From Insolitispirillum peregrinum (lineage in GTDB: Bacteria; Pseudomonadota; Alphaproteobacteria; Rhodospirillales; Rhodospirillaceae), in assembly GCF_042665255.1 (NCBI RefSeq), contig NZ_JBHTCD010000014.1: a stretch of 64,000 bases of DNA; one strand, written 5' to 3'. How positions within the stretch are numbered: position 1 is the stretch's first letter; every line of letters begins with the position of its first letter. The notes below the pieces were generated by a model that saw nothing but the letters and a program-made list of their open reading frames with translations, ran no database searches and was not told where the DNA came from. The translations under genes and the position numbers were made by a program. This document shows, in pieces, positions 26,453-34,888 of this stretch.

Positions 26453-27375
26453 GACCGGCCTCCGGGGGCAGACGGCAGGCTGAGGGCATGAAACAGGGTG
26501 CCAAGGGCCTGTTGCGGCGGGTGATCGGTATGATGGACGGCAAAGGTCCAGCCCACTGCCCGTGCCGCATCGGCCAGCGCGGCGCGATGGTGGCTCAGGC
26601 GGTGCAGATAGGCGGCGCGCAGGTCTTCGGCCCGGCTGGTCAGCAGCGCGGTGTATGCATCGCCGGGGGCCTCGAAACGCACCCGCCCATGAAAGGGAAA
26701 GCCTTCTTCGGCGGGATCGAGTACCTGCAACAGATGACCGCGGGCCCCCTCGGCGGCCAGCGTGCGCAGACGGGCCACCGTTTCGGGGATCGGGGTCAGA
26801 AAGTCGGCCAGCAGAACAGCGGAGGCATGACGGGGCAGGGACAGGGGGGGGGGCAACGACAGCCCGGTATCATCGCTGGTGGTGGGCGGGCGGTGCAGCC
26901 GTTCGGCGATTTGCGGCAGGTGATGACAGGCACGGGCGGCGGCCAGCGAGGGATCTCCCGCACCCAGCAACGCCAGCCGCTCGCCGCCCCGCTGGAGCAG
27001 AACCGCCAAGGCCAGCAGCAACAGGTCACAGCGGCTCTGTTTGTCGGGCAGGGTGGGCTGCGATCGCCAGGCTTGACTGCTGCCGCAGGCCCGCCACAGG
27101 TAGACGGTCTGGGTACTGCTCCATTCCCGCTCGCGGACGGCGGCACGCTCGCCCTTGGCCGTCTGCCGCCAGTCGATCATTGCCGCGCTGTCGCCGGGGG
27201 CATAGGGACGGAACTGCCAGAAATCATCCCCGCGCCCCTGACGGCGGCGGCCATGGTTGCCCAGTCCGCTGGCGGCGGCCACCCGTTGGGCAGCAACCAG
27301 CAGGGGCGGCAACGGGCCTGCGGCCATTTCAGCCGCAAGCAGGCGGCGGGCTGCGGACGGCGGGGGGGCGGCCAT
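26449..27375 (-). CDS. DUF58-domain protein
   Basis: The 308-residue protein contains the DUF58 signature QGRGDDFWQFRPYAPGDSAA followed by IDWRQTAKGERAAVREREW, linked to a VWA-like fold with residual MIDAS positions (LLADFLTPIPE). DUF58 proteins are regular partners of MoxR ATPases. It lies 2 bases after the MoxR stop and overlaps the BatA-like gene by 4 bases. It has no TM segment, so it probably bridges the cytosolic ATPase and the membrane proteins encoded downstream. Confidence 0.86.
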   Translation of the reverse strand: MAAPPPSAARRLLAAEMAAGPLPPLLVAAQRVAAASGLGNHGRRRQGRGDDFWQFRPYAPGDSAAMIDWRQTAKGERAAVREREWSSTQTVYLWRACGSSQAWRSQPTLPDKQSRCDLLLLALAVLLQRGGERLALLGAGDPSLAAARACHHLPQIAERLHRPPTTSDDTGLSLPPPLSLPRHASAVLLADFLTPIPETVARLRTLAAEGARGHLLQVLDPAEEGFPFHGRVRFEAPGDAYTALLTSRAEDLRAAYLHRLSHHRAALADAARAVGWTFAVHHTDHPPQQALGTLFHALSLPSAPGGRS

Positions 27376-27377
27376 GG

Positions 27378-28394
27378 TTATCCGGCCTCGGCGGCAAGGG
27401 TGGTCAGCACATCATCCAGATGGACGCCTTCGGCGCGGGCGGCAAAGGTCAGGGCCATGCGATGGCGCAGGATCGGGGCGGCCAGCGCCCGCACGTCATC
27501 AATCGACGGGGCCGGACGGCCTTGCAGCAGGGCGCGGGCGCGGCAGGCCAGCATCAGGGCCTGACTGGCCCGCGGGCCGGGGCCCCAGGCGACATGAGTG
27601 CGGATGTCCGGCAGCGGACTGTCCTCGGGGCGACCATGGCGGACCACCGACAGGATGGCCTCGATCACCGACTCTCCCACCGGCATTCGGCGCACCATCT
27701 GCTGGGCGGCAAGCAGGTCTGCGGCGGTCAGCACCGGCTGGATCGCGGCTTCGGCAATGCCGGTGGTGGCCAGCAGCATTTGCCGCTCGGCGGCCCGGTC
27801 GGGATAATCGATGGTGATCTGCATCAGAAACCGGTCAAGCTGGGCTTCTGGCAGGGGATAGGTGCCTTCCTGCTCCAGCGGGTTCTGGGTGGCCAGCACA
27901 TGGAACGGGCGCGGCAGCGGATAGGTCTGTCCGGCGATCGATACCACGCCTTCCTGCATCGCCTGCAACAGCGCCGACTGGGTGCGCGGGCTGGCGCGGT
28001 TGATTTCGTCGGCCATCAGCAACTGGCAGAACACCGGGCCGGGCAGAAAGCGGAAACTGCGCCGCCCGTCGGGGCCGTCTTCGAGGACTTCCGAGCCCAG
28101 AATGTCGGCGGGCATCAGGTCGGGGGTGAACTGGACCCGCTTGTCGGTCAGCCCCAGCACCGTCCCCAGCGTGTGCACCAGACGGGTTTTGGCCAGACCG
28201 GGCACCCCGACCAGCACCATGTGCCCCCCGGCCAGCAAGGCAATCAGGCTTTCGTCAATCACCCGCTGTTGACCGATCACCGCTGTGCTGATGGTGTCAT
28301 GGGCAGTTTGCAGCAAGGCGGTCAGGCGTTCCAGATCTTCAGGGGCCAGATCGGTGTTTCGGTCGCCGTCGGTGGAAAGCGAAGAGTGGGGCAC
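27378..28394 (-). CDS. MoxR-family AAA+ ATPase
   Basis: The open frame reaches 29030, but the GTG at 28394 with AAGGAG 6 bases upstream fits the family length (338 residues), and the extension would be antisense to the DUF1285 gene. Walker A is GVPGLAKTRL, Walker B LMADEINRASP, followed by the sensor region FHVLATQNPLEQEGTYPLPE and the arginine-rich EAQLDRFL. MoxR ATPases act as chaperone-like machines with VWA proteins. It heads the four-gene operon running to 21552. Confidence 0.92.
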   Translation of the reverse strand: MPHSSLSTDGDRNTDLAPEDLERLTALLQTAHDTISTAVIGQQRVIDESLIALLAGGHMVLVGVPGLAKTRLVHTLGTVLGLTDKRVQFTPDLMPADILGSEVLEDGPDGRRSFRFLPGPVFCQLLMADEINRASPRTQSALLQAMQEGVVSIAGQTYPLPRPFHVLATQNPLEQEGTYPLPEAQLDRFLMQITIDYPDRAAERQMLLATTGIAEAAIQPVLTAADLLAAQQMVRRMPVGESVIEAILSVVRHGRPEDSPLPDIRTHVAWGPGPRASQALMLACRARALLQGRPAPSIDDVRALAAPILRHRMALTFAARAEGVHLDDVLTTLAAEAG

Positions 28395-28480
28395 GCAAAG
28401 CTCCTTGCGCAATCGGAGTGTTGTGCGAGTTTGTGCTAAAGTCATGCAAAGCGCAAACTGAACCAACAGTTTGACGCACC

Positions 28481-28508
28481 TGTGATCCACGGGGTGTGAT
28501 CCACGGGG
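28481..28508. repeat. Tandem 14-bp direct repeat in a divergent promoter region
   Basis: TGTGATCCACGGGG occurs twice head to tail, between the divergent moxR (28394) and DUF1285 (28533) genes. It may be a binding site or a slipped-strand duplication. Confidence 0.6.
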
Positions 28509-28532
28509 CGCAGTCAGCAAGGGAGGACCATG

Positions 28533-29093
28533 ATGAGCTCGGACAGCCTGCCGTTCACACTGCTGGACCTTGGAGGGGGCGAGCCTGTGCCGGGCGGCCC
28601 GCTGCGCCCCCGGCAACAGCAATGCGGCCCGCTGGGGCTGCGCATCCTGGCGGACGGGACGTGGCTGTATCAGGGCAGCCCGATCGGTCGCAAGGAACTG
28701 GTCAAGCTGTTCTCGACCATCCTGTCCCGTGATGCGGAGGGGGTTTACTGGATGACCACCCCGGTCGAGCGGGGAACGGTCGAGGTGGACGATGCCGCCT
28801 TTGTCGCCGTCGAGCTGCGGGTGGAGCAGGCCGGACAGCCCGGACAAACCCTGTCCTTTCGCACCAATGTCGATCAGTGGGTGGTGGCCGGGCCGCAGCA
28901 TCGGTTGCGGGTCGATCATGACCTCGTAACCGGCGAGCCGTCGCCCTATCTGTATATAGACCGGGGCCTTGAGGCGAAAATCGCCCGCGCTGTCTTTTAT
29001 GAGCTGGTGGAACTGGCGGTCCCGGCACACGATGAACAGGACTGGATTGGCGTATGGAGCGAGGACAGCTTTTTTCCCCTCGGGCAGATGTGA
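28533..29093 (+). CDS. DUF1285-family protein
   Basis: The 186-residue soluble protein contains the DUF1285 pattern RILADGTWLYQGSPIGRKEL and LFSTILSRDAEGVYWMTTPV, then a second beta-rich part (SFRTNVDQWVVAGPQH, SPYLYIDRGLEAKIARAVFY). Two adjacent ATGs (28530, 28533) are possible; the second gives the better distance to GGGAGG. The family is common in proteobacteria and of unknown function. The stop overlaps the NUDIX start (TGATG), so the two are coupled. Confidence 0.82.
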   Translation: MSSDSLPFTLLDLGGGEPVPGGPLRPRQQQCGPLGLRILADGTWLYQGSPIGRKELVKLFSTILSRDAEGVYWMTTPVERGTVEVDDAAFVAVELRVEQAGQPGQTLSFRTNVDQWVVAGPQHRLRVDHDLVTGEPSPYLYIDRGLEAKIARAVFYELVELAVPAHDEQDWIGVWSEDSFFPLGQM

Positions 29094-29716
29094 TGGTGGA
29101 TGATCACCGGGAACAGGTGCGCCGTCTGTTGGCGGAACGGCGCGGATTGGGGTTGCGGTCGGATGTGGCGATTGCCCGTTCGCTGGGGGCCTCGGACCTC
29201 AGCCGTCCGTCCGGCACGGAAACCTTGCGCCCGGCGGCGGTGCTGGTGCCGCTGGTCGAACGGGCCGATGGCATGACTGTCCTGCTGACCCGGCGGACCG
29301 ATCACCTGCATCATCATGCCGGGCAGATTTCCTTTCCCGGCGGGCGGCTGGAGGAGGAGGACGCCAGCCCGGTTGCCTGCGCCCTGCGCGAAGCCGAAGA
29401 GGAAACCGGTCTGGCCCCGGCAGCGGTCGAGGTGCTGGGGACGCTGGATGATTACGTGACCATCACCCGCTTTGCGGTGACGCCGGTGGTGGGGGTGGTG
29501 ACACCGCCCTTTGACCTGCGTCCTGATCCGTTTGAAGTGGCCGAGGTCTTTGAGGTGCCGCTGGCCTTTGTGCTGGATCCGGCCAATCATCAAAAGGTCG
29601 AACGGACGATCAATGGACAACTGCGCCCCTATTATGCGATTCCCTATCAGGAGTATTATATTTGGGGCGCCACGGCGGGAATGCTGATCAACCTGTCACA
29701 TGTGTTGCGCTCCTGA
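29093..29716 (+). CDS. NUDIX hydrolase, CoA pyrophosphatase (NudL) type
   Basis: Starting at the ATG that overlaps the preceding stop (29093), this 207-residue protein has the CoA-pyrophosphatase motif LLTRRTDHLHHHAGQISFPG and the Nudix box GGRLEEEDASPVACALREAE followed by EETGL. It should hydrolyse coenzyme A or acyl-CoA to 3',5'-ADP and phosphopantetheine, a housecleaning role. An in-frame ATG at 29054 would overlap DUF1285 by 40 bases and is less likely. It heads toward the cca gene through a small membrane protein gene. Confidence 0.88.
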   Translation: MVDDHREQVRRLLAERRGLGLRSDVAIARSLGASDLSRPSGTETLRPAAVLVPLVERADGMTVLLTRRTDHLHHHAGQISFPGGRLEEEDASPVACALREAEEETGLAPAAVEVLGTLDDYVTITRFAVTPVVGVVTPPFDLRPDPFEVAEVFEVPLAFVLDPANHQKVERTINGQLRPYYAIPYQEYYIWGATAGMLINLSHVLRS

Positions 29717-29734
29717 CCTGATGGGTGGGGTGTG

Positions 29735-30028
29735 ATGATCCGCGAAGTGATAACGGTCCTGTTGCCGTTGCTGTTGCCAGCCGTGACGTTCTTTCTGTGG
29801 GTCCGTTTGCGCAATGCCTATATCCGCCACAATGGCGGCGAGGTGCCACCGGTCGAGCGCGGAGTCTGGTTCTGGCTGGCGCTGGCCGGGGGCGTTCTGC
29901 TGCTGGTCTGGCTGGCGCTATCGGCCCTGCTGGCCCCCGGTGGCCGACCGGGGGATGCCTACGTTCCGCCGATGTTGATTGATGGCAAGATCGTGCCGGG
30001 GCATTCCGAGCCCAGGGTGCCACGATGA
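29735..30028 (+). CDS. Small two-TM membrane protein (DUF6111-like)
   Basis: The 97-residue protein has two hydrophobic segments, ITVLLPLLLPAVTFFLWVRL and FWLALAGGVLLLVWLALSAL, separated by a short charged loop RNAYIRHNGGEVPP, and a polar tail PPMLIDGKIVPGHSEPRVPR. The ATG at 29735 is preferred over an adjacent GTG. Its stop overlaps the start of cca (ATGA), so it is coupled to it. Small proteins of this kind recur between NUDIX and cca genes in alphaproteobacteria; I know no function for them. Confidence 0.7.
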   Translation: MIREVITVLLPLLLPAVTFFLWVRLRNAYIRHNGGEVPPVERGVWFWLALAGGVLLLVWLALSALLAPGGRPGDAYVPPMLIDGKIVPGHSEPRVPR

Positions 30029-31413
30029 AACTGCCTTTCTGGAAAAAGACCTCTCCGACCGATGTCGATGACGAAGACGCGGCAGACCTCGCCCGCTATC
30101 GCGCCGGGATGCCGTCCGAACGCTCCCCGGTCGGGCAGTTGCCGCCGCAGGACTGGCTGCAATGGCCGGAAACGCAGGCGGTGATCACGGCGTTGCAGGC
30201 GGACGGTCAACAGGTCCGCTTTGTCGGCGGCTGCGTGCGCGATGCCCTGTGCGGGCGGGCGGTTCATGATATTGACATTGCCACCCCCGATGATCCTGAA
30301 ATCGTGACGGGGTTGTTGGGCCGTGCCGGAATCCGGGCGATTCCCACCGGCCTTGCCCACGGGACGGTGACGGCGGTGCTGGGGGGGCGGCATTTCGAGA
30401 TCACCACCCTGCGCGAGGATGTCGCCTGCGATGGTCGCCATGCGACTGTTGCCTGGACCCGCGACTGGATGATGGATGCGGCCCGGCGGGACTTCACCAT
30501 CAATGCCCTGTCGGCCTCGCCGGACGGGGCGGTCTATGATTACTTCGATGGCATACCGCATCTGGCCCACGGGCGGGTGCGCTTTATCGGGCGCCCGGAT
30601 GACCGGATTGCCGAAGATTACCTGCGCATTCTGCGCTATTTCCGCTTCTATGCCCGTTATGGTGCTGGCGCACCGAATCGGGCGGCACTGGCCGCCTGTC
30701 GGGCGGCAGCCCCCCATATGGCAGAGCTGTCCGGGGAGCGGGTGCAGGGCGAGATTCTGAAAATTCTCGCCACCCCGCTGGCGGCGGATGTGCTGGCGTT
30801 GATGATCGGGGAGAAAATCCTCGACGCCCTTTTGCCCGAGCTGCGCGACGTGGGCCGTTTGCGGCAGGTGATCTTTCTCGAAACCCGCGGCTTGCAGCTT
30901 GACGGGATTCGCCCCGATCCGCTGCGCCGTCTGGCGGCGGCCTTGCCGTCTGGTCCGGCGGCGGTCGAGACGATCAAGACCGTCACCAGCCGCCTGCGGA
31001 TGTCGCGGGCCGATGCCGCCCGGGTGCTGGCGATCAGTCAGGTGCAGGATACCCCCGCCTGTGATGCAGCGCCGCACGAGCACTGGCGAGCCCTGCGCCG
31101 CAGCGGCGGCCCGCTGGCCGTTGATCGGCTGTTGCTGGCCTGGGCGCAGTGGCGCGCACAGGAAGGGCGTGTATCGTCCCGCGTGACCGAAGGCTACCGG
31201 CGGTGTCTGGAACAGGCCCTGAGCTGGCAACCGGTGCCGTTTCCGCTGGCCGGGCGGGATCTGCTGGCGTTGGGCATTCCCGCCGGTCCGGCGCTGGGGG
31301 CGGTGCTGCGCGAGGTCGAGCTGTGGTGGGAAGAGCGGGATGGGCTGCCGGATGGTCCTGCCCTTCAGGCCGAAGCCCTGCGGCGATGGCAGGAGATTCC
31401 CCCAATTATGTGA
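30025..31413 (+). CDS. cca: CCA tRNA nucleotidyltransferase / poly(A) polymerase family
   Basis: The 462-residue class II nucleotidyltransferase shows VRFVGGCVRDALCG (GGxVRD at 68-73) and the metal-binding pair in VHDIDIATPDD (Asp82, Asp84). The NTP-recognition region includes DWMMDAARRDFTINAL and RVRFIGRPDDRIAEDYLRIL. It adds or repairs the 3' CCA end of tRNAs. The neighbourhood NUDIX - small membrane protein - cca is conserved in alphaproteobacteria. It overlaps the preceding gene by 4 bases, and a CRP-type palindrome overlaps its stop codon. Confidence 0.92.
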   Translation: MKLPFWKKTSPTDVDDEDAADLARYRAGMPSERSPVGQLPPQDWLQWPETQAVITALQADGQQVRFVGGCVRDALCGRAVHDIDIATPDDPEIVTGLLGRAGIRAIPTGLAHGTVTAVLGGRHFEITTLREDVACDGRHATVAWTRDWMMDAARRDFTINALSASPDGAVYDYFDGIPHLAHGRVRFIGRPDDRIAEDYLRILRYFRFYARYGAGAPNRAALAACRAAAPHMAELSGERVQGEILKILATPLAADVLALMIGEKILDALLPELRDVGRLRQVIFLETRGLQLDGIRPDPLRRLAAALPSGPAAVETIKTVTSRLRMSRADAARVLAISQVQDTPACDAAPHEHWRALRRSGGPLAVDRLLLAWAQWRAQEGRVSSRVTEGYRRCLEQALSWQPVPFPLAGRDLLALGIPAGPALGAVLREVELWWEERDGLPDGPALQAEALRRWQEIPPIM

Positions 31414-31424
31414 CTCTGGTCACA
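31409..31424. promoter_or_regulatory. CRP/FNR-type palindrome (TGTGA-N6-TCACA)
   Basis: TGTGACTCTGGTCACA is an exact match to the CRP half-sites with the canonical 6-base spacer. It straddles the cca stop codon and lies about 95 bases before the GDSL-like gene at 31511, a workable position for activation of that gene. Confidence 0.55.
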
Positions 31425-31454
31425 TCAGGAAATTCTTTAGTGCTTTACTCTGGT

Positions 31455-31477
31455 GATGCTGATGAAGTGTCAGCATC
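31455..31477. repeat. 8-bp inverted repeat upstream of the GDSL-like gene
   Basis: GATGCTGA (31455-31462) and TCAGCATC (31470-31477) flank 7 bases. It lies about 34 bases before the ATG at 31511, so it could be a 5'-leader hairpin or an operator beside the CRP-type site. Confidence 0.5.
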
Positions 31478-31510
31478 GAATGGCTTCGGGTGCATACGGA
31501 AACCACCACC

Positions 31511-32263
31511 ATGAAACACATCTGTTTTTTCGGGGATGGCGTAACACAGGGGTTGGGGGACCGTCACCATATGGGTTGGCCGGAACGGCTGGCCATGCTG
31601 GAACGCACCATGCGGGCATCGGCTCAGGGGGCTTGTGCCCTCGACGATGGTCCGGCGCTGGTGCCTTATAATCTGAGCGTGCCGTGGGATACCTCGGCGG
31701 ATATCGCCCTGCGCTGGCAGGCCGAAGCCTCGGCCCGGTTGCAGGATCACACCCAGGCGGGGGTGGTGTTCAACTTTGGTCATGGCGACATGGTTGATAT
31801 CGACGACGACGGCGTGCAGGTACCGCTGTGGGATGCTGCCGCCTATGCCGAGTCGGTGATCTGCGAGGCGTCGTTGCTGTGGCCGGTGCTGTGGATCGGG
31901 CCGACCCCGGTTGCCGCCAGTGGCGGCTTTTATCAGTCTGGTCAACGCACCTATCATCTGACCTGCGGACGGGTGCAGGCGATCAATGATGCCTATGGCG
32001 ACATCGCCTGCCGCAAGGGGATTCCCTACCTGAACCTGCTGGCGCTGCTGGATGCAGATCCGGCGTGGCAGCAGGCGATGCGGAGCGGAGCCGGTCTGTT
32101 TCCGTCGGCTGCCGGGCATCAGGCGGTGGCCGACATCATCCATCAGTGGCAGCCGTGGCGGCGCTGGATGGATCAGGGCATGGGCGGCGGCGTGGCCTTG
32201 CGGCTGCGCGATTTGCCACCGCATACCCTGTTGACACCAAAAATGGTTGCTGCCGGGTATTGA
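31511..32263 (+). CDS. SGNH/GDSL-fold protein lacking the usual catalytic residues
   Basis: The 250-residue protein begins KHICFFGDGVTQGLGDRHH, the block I of GDSL hydrolases (FGDSxTxG), but with Gly in place of the nucleophilic Ser. Block III, normally GxND, appears as FGHGDMVDID, and block V, normally DxxHPxxxGH, reads FPSAAGHQAVADII with no Asp at the usual position. The overall spacing is that of an SGNH fold. It is therefore probably a binding or regulatory pseudo-enzyme, or uses other residues. No signal peptide, so cytoplasmic. It is preceded by a CRP-type site and is convergent with trmL, 15 bases away. Confidence 0.7.
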   Translation: MKHICFFGDGVTQGLGDRHHMGWPERLAMLERTMRASAQGACALDDGPALVPYNLSVPWDTSADIALRWQAEASARLQDHTQAGVVFNFGHGDMVDIDDDGVQVPLWDAAAYAESVICEASLLWPVLWIGPTPVAASGGFYQSGQRTYHLTCGRVQAINDAYGDIACRKGIPYLNLLALLDADPAWQQAMRSGAGLFPSAAGHQAVADIIHQWQPWRRWMDQGMGGGVALRLRDLPPHTLLTPKMVAAGY

Positions 32264-32278
32264 CGTCCGGCTGGAGCG

Positions 32279-32752
32279 TTACGGGGCTGACGTGAACGCG
32301 GGCAGCAGGGCTGTCTGACGCAGGGCCTCGGCGCAGACGATGGCGGCGGCGGTCACCACATTCAGGCTGCGGGTTCCCGGACACTGCGGGACGGCCACCC
32401 GGTCAGGGATGCTGTCGTGCAGGCTGTCGGGGACGCCGCAGCTTTCCCGTCCCATCAGCAGGATGTCATCGGGCCGAAAGGCAAAGGCGGTGTGGCTGAC
32501 CGCCCCTTTGGTGCTGACCAGCACCAGACGCCCCTGACCGGTGGTCTCTGCCTGACAAAAGGCATCCCATGAGGAATGGCGGGTCAGGGTGGCCAGTTCG
32601 ATGTAATCCATGCCTGCCCGGCGAATCTTTTTGTCATCCCACAAAAAACCGCAGGGCTCGATAATGTCGACAGCCAGCCCCAGGCAGGCGGCAAGGCGCA
32701 GGGCGCCTCCCGCATTCTGGGGAATATCCGGCTGGTAAAGGGCGAGGCGCAT
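32279..32752 (-). CDS. trmL: tRNA (cytidine(34)-2'-O)-methyltransferase
   Basis: From the ATG at 32752 the protein has 157 residues, the full length of TrmL (the frame open further upstream gives an unlikely extension). It starts MRLALYQPDIPQNAGGALRL, the characteristic SPOUT N-terminus, and carries LLMGRESCGVPDSL and VAVPQCPGTRSLNVVTAAAI, the knotted SAM-binding motifs. It 2'-O-methylates the wobble base of tRNA-Leu. It is divergent from petABC, an arrangement seen in other alphaproteobacteria. Confidence 0.9.
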   Translation of the reverse strand: MRLALYQPDIPQNAGGALRLAACLGLAVDIIEPCGFLWDDKKIRRAGMDYIELATLTRHSSWDAFCQAETTGQGRLVLVSTKGAVSHTAFAFRPDDILLMGRESCGVPDSLHDSIPDRVAVPQCPGTRSLNVVTAAAIVCAEALRQTALLPAFTSAP

Positions 32753-33098
32753 GGCAGAATAACCGTTTTTTGACCGGGGTTTCAGGGTAACCGGCTTGTG
32801 CCGGGCGGCTTTGGAAGAGCCGCGGGCAGGCGGCGGATGCGGCGATGCAACATTAACCTTGGCAGCGGGGATTGCCCATGCTCTTTTCAAACCGCGCAAT
32901 ATGGATTATACCGCGCGGGTCGTTCGACCCGCTGCCCGCGTCGCCCGTTTATAACGGCATGACGGGAAGGCTCTGAAGGGAAATGGGGGCCTGAAGGGTC
33001 GGATGTGTTTGCGTGCGGGGGGCCGTCCTGGCCGGGTACGCAAACTTCATCCACAAACAGCGCGTTCCCCCAGCGTGCATGGAGAGGGTTTATAGAGG
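32753..33098. promoter_or_regulatory. Divergent control region of trmL and the petABC operon
   Basis: The 346-base gap holds no gene. A possible plus-strand promoter is TTTTCA (32884) and TATACC (32907) with a 17-base spacer. Immediately after it lies a perfect palindrome GCGGGTCG-TT-CGACCCGC at 32915-32932, which would fall at the start of the transcript. The remaining bases up to the petA start show nothing further. Confidence 0.4.
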
Positions 33099-33650
33099 AT
33101 GGCTGATACGGCGAATCCCGCTTCCGGTTCTTCCGATGGCGAAACCCGCCGCGACTTCCTGCTGTATGCGTCCTCGGCCGTTGGCGTGGTTGGCGCCGGC
33201 CTGGCCTTGTGGCCGTTCGTTCACAGCATGAATCCGGCGGCAGACGTGCTTGCGCTCGCGTCGACCGAAGTTGATCTGGCTCCGATTGCGGAAGGTCAGG
33301 CGATCACGGTGATGTGGCGTGGCAAGCCGATTTTCGTGCGTCACCGCACGGCCGATGAAATCTCTGCCGCTCAGGCGGTTGACGTGAAGTCGCTGCGTGA
33401 CCCGCAGGCCGATGCCGATCGCGTCAAAAAGCCGGAATGGCTGGTGATGATCGGTATTTGCACCCACTTGGGCTGCATTCCGCTGGGACAGGCTCCGGCT
33501 GACCCGAAAGGCGAATTTGGTGGCTGGTTCTGTCCCTGCCACGGCTCGAACTATGATACCTCGGGTCGTATCCGCAAGGGCCCCGCGCCGCTGAACCTGG
33601 CGGTTCCGCCGTACGCCTTTACCACCGACACGTCCATCAAGATTGGCTAG
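33099..33650 (+). CDS. petA: Ubiquinol-cytochrome c reductase, Rieske iron-sulfur subunit
   Basis: The 183-residue protein has a Tat-type leader and TM anchor ([20 protein letters not shown]) and both Rieske boxes, CTHLGC and CPCHGS, which bind the 2Fe-2S cluster through two Cys and two His. It passes electrons from ubiquinol to cytochrome c1 on the periplasmic face. First gene of petABC; cytochrome b follows after 14 bases. Confidence 0.97.
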   Translation: MADTANPASGSSDGETRRDFLLYASSAVGVVGAGLALWPFVHSMNPAADVLALASTEVDLAPIAEGQAITVMWRGKPIFVRHRTADEISAAQAVDVKSLRDPQADADRVKKPEWLVMIGICTHLGCIPLGQAPADPKGEFGGWFCPCHGSNYDTSGRIRKGPAPLNLAVPPYAFTTDTSIKIG

Positions 33651-33664
33651 GAAGGTCTGACCGG

Positions 33665-34888
33665 ATGAGTGCCCCAAGCAACAACAAAGTCGTGAAGTGG
33701 GTGGACGACCGTCTGCCGATCTTCACGATGATGAAACACTCGGCGATCGACTATCCGACGCCGAAAAATCTGAACTACTGGTGGAATTTCGGGTCGCTGG
33801 CCGGCCTGATGCTGGTCATCATGATCCTGACCGGCCTGTTCCTGGCCATGAACTATGTGCCGCACACCTCGATGGCGTTCGATTCCGTCGAACGCATCAT
33901 GCGCGATGTGAACTATGGCTGGCTGCTGCGCTACCTGCACGCCAACGGCGCCTCGATGTTCTTCATTCTGGTGTACATCCACATCTTCCGTGGCCTGTAC
34001 TACGGATCGTACAAGGCCCCGCGCGAAGTGCTGTGGTGGCTGGGTCTGGTGATCTATCTGCTGATGATGGCCACCGGCTTCCTGGGCTATGTGCTGCCCT
34101 GGGGTCAGATGTCCTTCTGGGGCGCGACGGTGATCACCAACCTGTTCTCGGCGTTCCCGCTGGTTGGCGAGCACATCGTGACCTGGCTGTGGGGTGGTTT
34201 CTCGGTCGATAACCCGACCCTGAACCGTTTCTTCCCGCTGCACTTTGTCCTGCCGTTCGTCATTCTGGGCGTGGTGGTTGTTCACGTGTGGGCCCTGCAC
34301 AGCGTGAAGTCCAACAACCCGCTGGGGATCGACATGAAGACCCCGCAGGACAGCATTCCGTTTCACCCGTACTACACCATCAAGGACCTGTTCGGCATCG
34401 GCCTGTTCCTGATGTTCTATCTGGCCTTTGTGTTCTGGGCTCCGAACTTCTTCGGCGAGCCGGACAACTACATCCCGGCCAACCCGATGGTGACCCCGCC
34501 GCACATCGTGCCGGAATGGTACTACCTGCCGTTCTACGCCATCCTGCGGTCGGTTCCGGACAAGCTGGGCGGCGTGCTGTTGATGTTCGGTGCGATCCTG
34601 ATCCTGTTCGTCCTGCCCTGGCTGGATACCTCCAAGGTCCGTTCGTGCAAGTTCCGCCCGATCTACAAGTGGTTCACCATCCTGTTCCTGGTGAACGCGT
34701 TTGTGCTGGGCTACATCGGCGCTCAGCCGGCTGAAGGTACCATGTTGCTGGTCGGTCAGATCTGCACCGTGTGGTACTTCCTGCACCTGCTGGTTCTCAC
34801 TCCGGTGATTGGCTGGCTGGAAAAGCCGAAGCCACTGCCGGAAAGCATCAGCTCGCCGGTCGTCAAGAAGTCCGGGGAGGCCGTGTGA
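33665..34888 (+). CDS. petB: Cytochrome b of the bc1 complex
   Basis: The 407-residue membrane protein has eight or nine hydrophobic segments. Haem-binding histidines appear in [20 protein letters not shown] and in [15 protein letters not shown] followed by HVWALHSV. The Qo-site motif is [15 protein letters not shown] (PEWY). It is a full-length fused cytochrome b, as in purple bacteria, rather than the split b6/subunit IV form. Its stop overlaps the petC start (TGATG). Confidence 0.97.
   Translation: MSAPSNNKVVKWVDDRLPIFTMMKHSAIDYPTPKNLNYWWNFGSLAGLMLVIMILTGLFLAMNYVPHTSMAFDSVERIMRDVNYGWLLRYLHANGASMFFILVYIHIFRGLYYGSYKAPREVLWWLGLVIYLLMMATGFLGYVLPWGQMSFWGATVITNLFSAFPLVGEHIVTWLWGGFSVDNPTLNRFFPLHFVLPFVILGVVVVHVWALHSVKSNNPLGIDMKTPQDSIPFHPYYTIKDLFGIGLFLMFYLAFVFWAPNFFGEPDNYIPANPMVTPPHIVPEWYYLPFYAILRSVPDKLGGVLLMFGAILILFVLPWLDTSKVRSCKFRPIYKWFTILFLVNAFVLGYIGAQPAEGTMLLVGQICTVWYFLHLLVLTPVIGWLEKPKPLPESISSPVVKKSGEAV

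Noticed and set aside
26562..28439. 625-residue plus-strand frame opposite DUF58 and MoxR
   Set aside because: It is antisense to two clear minus-strand genes and shows no recognisable family; composition is of shadow type.
28395..29030. N-terminal extension of MoxR
   Set aside because: It is open by chance only; it would be antisense to DUF1285, and a GTG with a good ribosome site at 28394 gives the family length.
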